64,000 nucleotides of DNA from Paratinospora sagittata (taxonomy: Eukaryota > Streptophyta > Magnoliopsida > Ranunculales > Menispermaceae): contig CM069608.1 of the NCBI GenBank assembly GCA_035771175.1, forward strand, positions 7,704,519-7,768,518, in the 5' to 3' direction. Of the stretch, positions 56,061 through 64,000 are shown one piece after another (the first letter of the stretch is position 1; every line of letters starts with the position of its first letter). A program made the position numbers and the translations under genes. The notes below the pieces were generated by a model. The model was not told where the DNA came from. It was given only the letters and a program-made list of their open reading frames with translations, and made no database searches.

Positions 56061-56202
56061 CCGGGTCTAGTTGTTACATTTTAAATCACATGAAGTGGAA
56101 GTCAAAATCAAAGCATTACATGGGAAAAGTTATAACTCAAATTAAAAGGAAGAAATGTGATGTAATAGCTATTTTATATTTTTCCATTTACAAGTATTCC
56201 AA

Positions 56203-57752
56203 TGTAACACCCCGTGCTTTTAATCAAGTTGGAAGTTAGAGTGTAGATGGGAGACCATTCCCAATGAAACTCCAGTTTAAGGCTATAGAATGGTAGAGTG
56301 GACTGTTGTGAGTCCATCGATGCTAAGTTCATGATTTTTGGAGACCGTTTGACAATTTTAGTAAAAATTTACATGTTTCCAATGAATAGTGATGACGTGA
56401 ACAATACCGTAAATAGTACTGTGCTGAATAAAATGGAATTAGAATCCAATGAAACTCCGGTTTGAGATCATAGAATCAAGAGAACTGAATTTCGGACGTT
56501 TCGATGTTAAGAACATGATTTGTGGATACATATGTTTTCATAAGTCTTTTCATGGTGAAATAACCCCATATTAGCTGCTGAACCAGCTAGAAACTTTGAG
56601 TGTTAGTAATAGTGTTTTGGTGAGTTGAAATGGTGATTCTCATGATAATCTATGGTTCATTTCAGTGTTTAAATTAAGAGCTCAAGTACATGGATAAATA
56701 CTCTTGAGGAAGCAATTATGATGGACGTTTATTGTTGCTCGATTTGACTTCAAAACCCCGTGTAACCACTGTGAGTATAGTTTTCTTGATTTGGTTCTTG
56801 TATGGCATTGTACGCATACAAAATGTTTGATTGTATGCATGTTATATTTATATATAATGCATTGAGTTTTATGGATCATGCAAACTGATTTTAGCAATTG
56901 GAGTTTGTAATGATGTCATTTCGTTAGGAATTAGACCCGGATGAGGTTTTGCGAGTCCTCATTGTCAGTAGGCCTGTCCTAACAAGGGATGCGATCCTTG
57001 AAATGACTGTGAATTGGGTAATGAGAGGTTGTGGCTACCTTGTACGGCCATACAAGGGTTAGACCCGCTCTCTTGCCTTGAAGGAGGGAGATGGTAAATT
57101 TTTTATGAATGAGCAATATTGTGTGCACGTATATTATTTTGATGAATGGTGCATATGTGCTTTTGAAATGTTTTAAATCGATTTGATATGTCATGTTTCC
57201 TAAAATGCATGCGATTGTCATGTCAAGAACTATATTCACTGAGCTGATGTTTGCTCACCCCATTTTCCTCACCATTCAGGTACAAAAGCAAAAGGAAAAG
57301 GAAAACTTTGACCATAATCAACACGTGACTAGGACGTAGCATTGCTGACGTACGTATGTTTTAGAATAAGTAGTTACATGTTTTATATATTTTGATATAT
57401 ATATATATATATATATATATCATTATCACACATCGTATATATGTATTATAATCTAGATGTGATGTGTGGGCATATATATAGCTTCATATATTGGATGATG
57501 AAATGAAAATTTGATGTGTGAATGAATGGAATGCTTATAGATATCTATATTGGAGTTGATGTGTGATCTCAGGAAAAACAAAAGTGAAACATCCATTTTA
57601 TGGGGAGGTGTAGTCAAAAATTTGGAAATTGTGGGCATTATTGTGAATGTCTATTGAGGCTGACAGTGTATTGTATACTGTATATGGGTATGTACAGTGT
57701 ATAATACATTGTGCCGGTCATGACGTCAGCCTACGTCAGGGGCGTCGTGACA
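56203..57752 (+). mobile_element. Family A LTR followed by primer binding site
   Basis: It starts TGTAACACCCCG and ends GTCGTGACA. TGGTATCAGAG follows at 57757-57767, the tRNA-Met primer site, so this is a 5' LTR rather than a solo LTR. The flanks (TCCAA left, ATATT right) do not match, as expected. A matching plus-strand 3' LTR is not in the window. Confidence 0.88.
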
Positions 57753-57756
57753 ATAT

Positions 57757-57767
57757 TGGTATCAGAG
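57757..57767 (+). other. Primer binding site (tRNA-Met type)
   Basis: TGGTATCAGAG, four bases after the LTR end. Confidence 0.8.
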
Positions 57768-58299
57768 ATTTCACCACAGCTTTGGCTAACCCAAAAATTT
57801 ATAGGTTGCCTCACAACTTGCGTATATAGTTATAACCCAACAATTATCAAACCTGCTGTATAGGATCCCAAAATTTATTCTAGATCCTTATCATTCTCAG
57901 AATATCCATTCCAAAAATAAATTATACCAGCCTATTTAATTCATGTTTGTATTTCTGGTTAGGCATGTCACTACATTGGAACAAGATAAACTTTTTCCTG
58001 CCTTAAATCAATTTCAGCATGATTATAGAAGCTCTCATAAAATAGCTTCTTTAATTAATCTCATGCCTTAATCATCACAGAAGTCCTTAACCCAATTTTC
58101 TAGAATCTCTTATCATCAGTCAGCTTAAACTTAGCTAACTTGCTTTATCATTTTTAGAGACTTAATCATTCTCTAAGATGGTCTCCACTCAGAGTAGCAA
58201 ATTCTTTACTACGTCGACTATTAGACTGCCAGTTAAGATAGGAGAGTCTCTTCTCCTGAAAGTTTTCCTAACTTTCACAAATCTTTTCATTTCATCTGG

Positions 58300-61010
58300 C
58301 TTATCATTGAGCCCTTCTATTTATTTTATTTTGACTTCAGTCTCAACTATATATGTTTTTACAGAAGTACCCACACCATTAGCATCCACATCTGGAGCTA
58401 TCAATGGTTCAAGCCTCTGTCTTTCTCACATTCACACATATACAAAATGCTCAGTCTATGAAAAGAATTCTGGTGTTCATTGGAAGAATACGCAGACTTA
58501 TCAGTCCACTAATGGTTATCCAAATGGTATCATTTCTACCCATAACCCATAAGATACCATTTGAATCCCATCTTTAACTAATACAATCCATATTACCAAT
58601 TTCATAATCTTTCATACTGATATCATACTCGTCTCATCATAACGCTCATTCTCTGAATATGAGTATCAATTAGCTGAACATGCATCCGAGCACAAATATC
58701 AACACATGGAGTAATAGAGAGTACACTCATAACCGTAACTCTCACTCACAACAATCTCCATTTATGGCTAACTGATAAATACTACTCCAGTTTCAATCCG
58801 TTTCCTGCTCAATGCCTCAGCAACATATTGGCCTTTCCCAAATCCGTCGGGAGTTCTTGCCACATTTATTACCTCATATTCAGTTTCTTTCCGTTCAAAT
58901 AATTACTTTAGACTCTTAAAATTTGAAGATAGTGTGACCTTTTTATTATAGAGGCAATGCTCTCATTATTTCAAAATAACTACCAACTAATTTTTATTCA
59001 CTCTCAGGATGGTTAGTCTCGTGCACTACCAAATATGTGGAGACACAAGTAATTAACCTATCATTTTGTATCAATGCACAACCTAGATCTGGACGTGATA
59101 TTTATCAATCACAATTACTTCCAGGTTTTGAAACTAGTAACAACATTTAATACTGTGAGAGCTACCTCATGCACAATGATCCACACATTATATAACATTC
59201 GTCTGGTGTAGTTTCGTGAGTGGAACAGATAGCTTCAAGGATTTTTCCACACACTTTCTATAACATACAACTAATACCAGAGAACTTCTGATTTCCATCA
59301 TTTAAATCAGTTTTAACAGTACTATGAGCACTTTGACCTGCCCAACATCCTTAACGATACTATTTAAACTGGTCATGTGATCCAAACATTCTCATCTTAA
59401 TTATATTCAAAACTCATATTCACCAAGTTTGGCACTCGATCGGTGCTCTCTCAGTGACTACAAGATAATTTCTTGGGACAATTGCATATATCATCATCAA
59501 AGACTATGTAATACTCAAGATATGGTTCATATACCCACTACATCAATCCTATAAACGTGATTGACACATTAAGCAAAGTTACCAAAATTTCATAATATCC
59601 ATATCTTGTCTTAAAATAGTTTGCATTACATCCTTTTCTGGAATTCTTAACTGATGGTGCCTCGTTCTCAAAATGATCTTAAAGAAATTTTGGCTCCATT
59701 TAGTTAATCGAATTCGACCATCTACCATAGTAAAAGATATTCATTCTTTGTTATTACCTTACTCAGTTAACCGTAATTCATACTTAAACATATTTCACTA
59801 TACCTTCTTTCCATCTTATCACAAATGTTCTCCAAGGTGGCATATTAAGGATAATAAATCTTTTGTTCATTAACACATTTACCTACACCTTAAATTCTCA
59901 CAATTCTTCAGGTGCTTGACATTAGGTTTATATGCTATCAATCTCCTGTCCAGGTAGCAATTTTAATAATTCATCAGATAATACTCCAATATACCAGCTC
60001 ACCACAGGAATTTTAAGCAACTGCATGCCTTATGACGTTACTCTAAATGGCTTTGTACTAGCCATCTTCTCCATGTCCTCGTCAATAACTATCTTCTCTT
60101 AGATAGAATATTTTGAGGGTATAAATTTCTCGAGATTCAAAATGAGAATTTTCCACTGATTCAGAATATTACTTCTTTTCGGAGAGACGCTCCACCTGGC
60201 ATGAGAGGTGACTAGCCAATCATACCCAACAAAGCATCCAATTCCAAGAATTTCATATTTTAAAGTCCATAATTACTTGATGACCCTCATATTTATTCCA
60301 CATAATATTTGCTGACCATATCAAGGTAGATTCGTTCTCCTGTAAGCATACTCACAATCAATGATGCATTATTATAACAGAAGATAATACAATCTGTCTA
60401 TCATATCACCAGACATAGAGGACCAGGTAGATCCAACAATACATCAGAATATACACAATAACAAAATGTTGATCATACCCGTTATCAACGTCTTACTAAT
60501 CTTTGGATCTGGTCTTGTATTTACTTTAATTGATTTTCGAAAATCTGGTGGACTCACATTGAAAAAAAATTGGGGCATTCCATATCGACTAACTGGAGAT
60601 TAATACATCATGTGTCTCTTTTTTTTTTTTATCAGATTGATAATAAACAATTATTGGTCGAGATACAATGTACGCAGTTTGTGGCTCATGCTCAGGCAAT
60701 GGAAACCACTTCTGATTTTCATAATTCGTTAACATCACTTCCCTTTTTTCCATTATTATTGGGTCAGGTACTAACCAGATTAGAGTCACGAATACTGTCA
60801 AAATCTCAACCTTACTCAATGTATATGGAATCCGAATGACATTTCCTCAACATCAATATCTAGAAAATATTACGGACACCTATCAACTGTGACAGTAGAA
60901 CAAATCGGTAAGCCAATGGACCTATCCTATCAAGGATCTCTAATGGTCCAACAAATCGTGGTGTGAGCTTTCTTTTTATCCCAAATCTCATTTGGCCTTT
61001 CTGAGTCAGC
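58300..61010 (-). pseudogene. Very decayed Ty3/gypsy pol, minus strand, rearranged order
   Basis: Minus-strand pieces in reading order: an integrase C-terminal block at about 60990-60830 (KLTPRFVGPLEILDRIGPLA then YRF); a protease-like block at about 60260-60150 (ELDALLGMIG then FSF); RT-like text near 59640-59400; and an RNase H/linker block at 58960-58560 that aligns by nucleotide with 25690-25960. Stops and indels are dense. Integrase preceding protease is not the normal gypsy order, so at least two fragments or a rearrangement are present. Confidence 0.65.
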
Positions 61011-61210
61011 TACAATAAATTTGAAGGCCGATATACCAACCTTGTGTATTTAATAATATCATGTGGCACAAATAACAACAACTCCACACTTTCAAATCAA
61101 CAGGTTGGAGATCTATAAGGCTTACTATCAAACCTTTAGAGTGCCATCATTATGCTATTATAATAGCTGTTTATACATATAATTTTACACACATAACATA
61201 TTCTTTCCAA

Positions 61211-61658
61211 CTTCCACCCCAGTACACAGCACACCGCAGTGTCTAGTACCCTCGGGATGTGATGGGTACCTCATATCGAGCGTACCCCAACCATTATATA
61301 CCACATAATATTATCTCATCTGGGTTGCGCAAGCGCCCCATACCCAGATCATTTGTCCACACTATTCACTCATTAATAGTGCAGGGCCTCCCCCAGATTC
61401 GAACTCACAACCTCATAAGGTTTGATTTCGCAATCTAAGTAGCCACTGAACCTTATGAGGTTGTGAGTTCGAATCTGGGGAGGCCCTGCACTATTAATGA
61501 GTGAATAGTGTAGACAAATGATCTGGGTATGGGGCGCTTGCGCAACCCAGATGAAACAATATTATATGGTATATAATGGCTGGGTACGTTCGGTATGAGG
61601 TACCCATCACATCTCGAGGGTACTAGACACTGCGGTGTGCTGTATACTGGGTGTGACA
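61211..61658. mobile_element. Palindromic TG...CA element, copy 3
   Basis: A 448-bp near-perfect inverted repeat centred near 61451, ending GGGTGTGACA; the left terminus has decayed to CTTCCACCCC. A perfect 5-bp duplication TCCAA flanks it (61206-61210 and 61659-61663). Box B motifs GTTCGAATC occur in both arms (61396-61404 minus, 61467-61475 plus). The plus arm lacks the box A part near the centre. Confidence 0.88.
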
Positions 61659-61663
61659 TCCAA

Positions 61664-62411
61664 TGTCTTAAAACACCAAATTCTTTCTTTTCTTTTTCTT
61701 TCTTTTTTTTTCTTTTTTTTTGGATGGAGAACACCCATTCTTATACATGGAAAAAATGATGGGATGTGCAATTTGAAATTCTTATATTCTTATATTGAGC
61801 CAGCTAAATATCGGAATATTAAGAAATTACTACATAATTACTTTACGAGATTAAGATATATAAAAATGCATAAAAATTAATATTCATGATACACTTAGAA
61901 TACATTTTTTAAAAGATTTTGTTCATAAAATAAATTATTTTTTAAAATGATAAAAATATGTTATAAAGTATTATTATTATTATTATCATTTTTTGGACTG
62001 TATTCTACTAACCATATGCATACTCTATGTTCTAAAACTGTTTACCTTTCTAATCATAATAAAAAAAGCGGGCAGCACCTTTAAATAAAAAAATACCGTT
62101 CAATATTAAAAAAGGGGTATTACTTGTTGATAAACGTGACTTTTTAAGTAACGCACCAAGCAACTCTGCACGTGTCTGAATTCGGAGCTTTACGACGAGC
62201 CACGTAACGTTGTAACTCCAAACCAAATCAATTCTTCCAATTTTATTTTCGATTTCGTAATATAAGAGAAATGCTTTATTTTATTTTATTTTGTTACCAG
62301 TTTTCTCATTTTTTTTTTTTTGCGAGATCATTTTTTTTTTAATTCGAGCATGATAGAGATATTTGAACTAACTCTTTTAATAGAAATAAATAAATAAAGA
62401 CATGCTTAAGT
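61664..62411. other. AT-rich DNA, nothing recognised
   Basis: It includes a C/T-rich run (61680-61730) and an ATT-triplet run (about 61970). No coding seen. Confidence 0.55.
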
Positions 62412-64000
62412 TTAACAAACACTTATTCAACACATGCATCATTCAACAAATATATCATACATGTCAACAACATAAATTGCACGAGTTTTCAATAACACAA
62501 TGCAAAATCTCCCTCCTCCGCAAGGCAAGAGAGCGGGTCTAACCCTTGTATGGCCGTATAAGGTAGACACAGCCTCTCATCACCCAATTCACAGTCATTT
62601 TAAGGGTCGCAACCCTTGTTAGGACAGACCTACTGACAATGAGGACTCGCAAAACCTCATCTGGGTCTAATTCCTAACGAAATGACAATGAGGAATCGCA
62701 AAACCTCATCATTAAAAACTCCAATTGCTAAAATCAGTTTGCATGATCCATAATACTCAATGCATTATATATAAATATAACATGCATACAATCAAACATT
62801 TTATATGCGTACAATGTCATACAAGAACCAAATCAAGGAAACTATACTCACAGTGGTTACACGGGTTTCTAATCCAATATATCCTCTAAAATCGAGCATC
62901 ATAAACGTCATTGCTTCCTCAAGAGCGTTTAGCCATGTACTTAAGCTCTCAACTGAAATAAACCAGAGCTTATCATGAGAAGCACCATTTATCATATCTT
63001 TAGCTACTAAAATAATCAAATCATATCCAAAAATCACGATCTTCGTATCGAAACATCCGGAATTCAGTTCTCTACGATTCTATGATCTCAAACTGGAGTT
63101 TCATTGGATGCACATCACTGTTCATATCACTGTTCATAGACTATTCATATCACTGTTTACATAGTACTGTTCAAAACACTTTTCACTATTCACTATTTAC
63201 TATTTACTATTCACTATTCACTATTTACTATTTATCTGAAAGATATAAATTGTATTAAAATTGTCAAACGTTCTCCAAAACGCATGAAATAGAATCTAAC
63301 CACAGATTCGGAGTCCCGACAGTCCAGGGAGTGTTTTTCTACCTTCATAGCGGATTTTCCATTCACGTTGAGTCAAAACCCCAATTTATCAAAACGCCGC
63401 AAAACAGCTCCCATAGCTAAAATTAGTCCGCTAGAAAGTTTACATCTAGCTTAGATATCAATTTTACGAAGAAATAGAGGAAAAATCACTTACCGCAGGT
63501 CCTGGTTTCGCGCGAATCTCTCCCCTTTTTCTTCTTCTCCTTCTTTCGTTCCGTCCGTTCTTCTCTCTGTTTTTTTCTTTCTTTCTTTCTTTCCTTCATT
63601 TAGCAACTCATTGCTTCTCTCTCTTCTTTTATTTTTTTATTTTTATTTCTTTTTGTTTGGACTTTGGTGAGAGAGATTGAGAGTGACTTCTTTTGTTTTT
63701 TATTTTTTTTTATTTAAACATTTGAGAAAGTGTGAGATTAGACATGAGAGACGATAGTTTTATATATAAAAAGATCCAATGCACCTCATGCTCAATAATT
63801 AACCAACTCACCATCTTAATATTTCACTTTCATTCATTAAATCATACTATTCATTAATTTCATTAAATCATACGCCAATCCACATTTTTAATTAAATCAT
63901 ACACGCGTATATTTAGCGCATATGTATCAAATACGTGTATTATCACGTGTATATTTAGCTCATACGTATAAAATACGTGTATTATACATCTCGATATACG
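62412..64000 (-). mobile_element. Family A LTR, copy 5, truncated on the left and cut by window edge
   Basis: It aligns with 37990-39415 of copy 2 in the same orientation. The 3' LTR end (GTCGTGACA) is missing at 62412. The window stops about 45 bp before the expected 5' end. Confidence 0.85.

Noticed and set aside
56682..56897. Conserved ~70-residue frame (MLKSVCMIHKTQC...) seen at 31.3, 38.3 and 56.7 kb
   Set aside because: It recurs because it lies antisense within family A LTRs. It has variable ends and no sign of coding constraint.
58178..58552. 124-residue plus-strand frame after the primer binding site as a gag gene
   Set aside because: No gag features. The same DNA aligns on the minus strand with gypsy pol.

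Overview
The window is nuclear DNA from a flowering plant, most likely a eudicot. The protein family, the long transposon-filled introns and the element families (RTE and L1-type LINEs, Ty3/gypsy LTRs, a MuDR-type Mutator-like element, MITEs) all fit this. The species cannot be read from the sequence. Only one host gene is recognisable; nearly everything else is transposable-element sequence in nested layers.

Region 1-24.2 kb (minus strand): an RRP12-like ribosome-biogenesis gene. The ATG is at 24242 and 16 exons can be followed down to position 340 (about 1,036 codons, reading frame intact at every junction). The last exons lie left of the window. Introns 3, 4 and 14 (3.4, 4.2 and 9.2 kb) hold RTE LINE remnants, an L1-type LINE, a 2.25-kb foldback element that carries a copy of the neighbouring LINE, a hAT-like element, a MITE and low-complexity tracts.

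Region 24.3-35.5 kb: a partial copy of the foldback element abuts the RRP12 5' end. It is followed by a decayed Ty3/gypsy pol fragment, an inverted and internally deleted copy of RRP12 exon 6 and intron 6, and an L1-type LINE. That LINE is split by a solo LTR (TSD GTAGA) which itself contains a palindromic element and a second LTR. A Tourist-like MITE and AT-rich DNA follow.

Region 35.5-51.3 kb: a minus-strand LINE is split by a solo LTR (TSD CATCG). Next is a complete Mutator-like element (39538-51339) with about 120-bp terminal inverted repeats and a perfect 9-bp TSD (CGCTTTTAT). It carries two decayed minus-strand genes: a MuDR transposase, and a plant-mobile-domain (PMD) protein next to it. 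Three later insertions sit inside it, each with its own perfect 5-bp TSD.

Region 51.3-64 kb: AT-rich DNA with a CACTA-like terminus, a 2.27-kb non-autonomous LTR retrotransposon, an LTR followed by a tRNA-Met-type primer binding site, a very decayed minus-strand gypsy pol, another palindromic element (TSD TCCAA), and a further LTR cut by the window edge.

The best candidate for something undescribed is a small family of near-perfect palindromic elements (29.8, 43.7 and 61.2 kb). They have TG...CA ends, 5-bp TSDs in the two complete copies, internal tRNA-like box A/box B motifs, and hairpin modules that appear swapped between copies.
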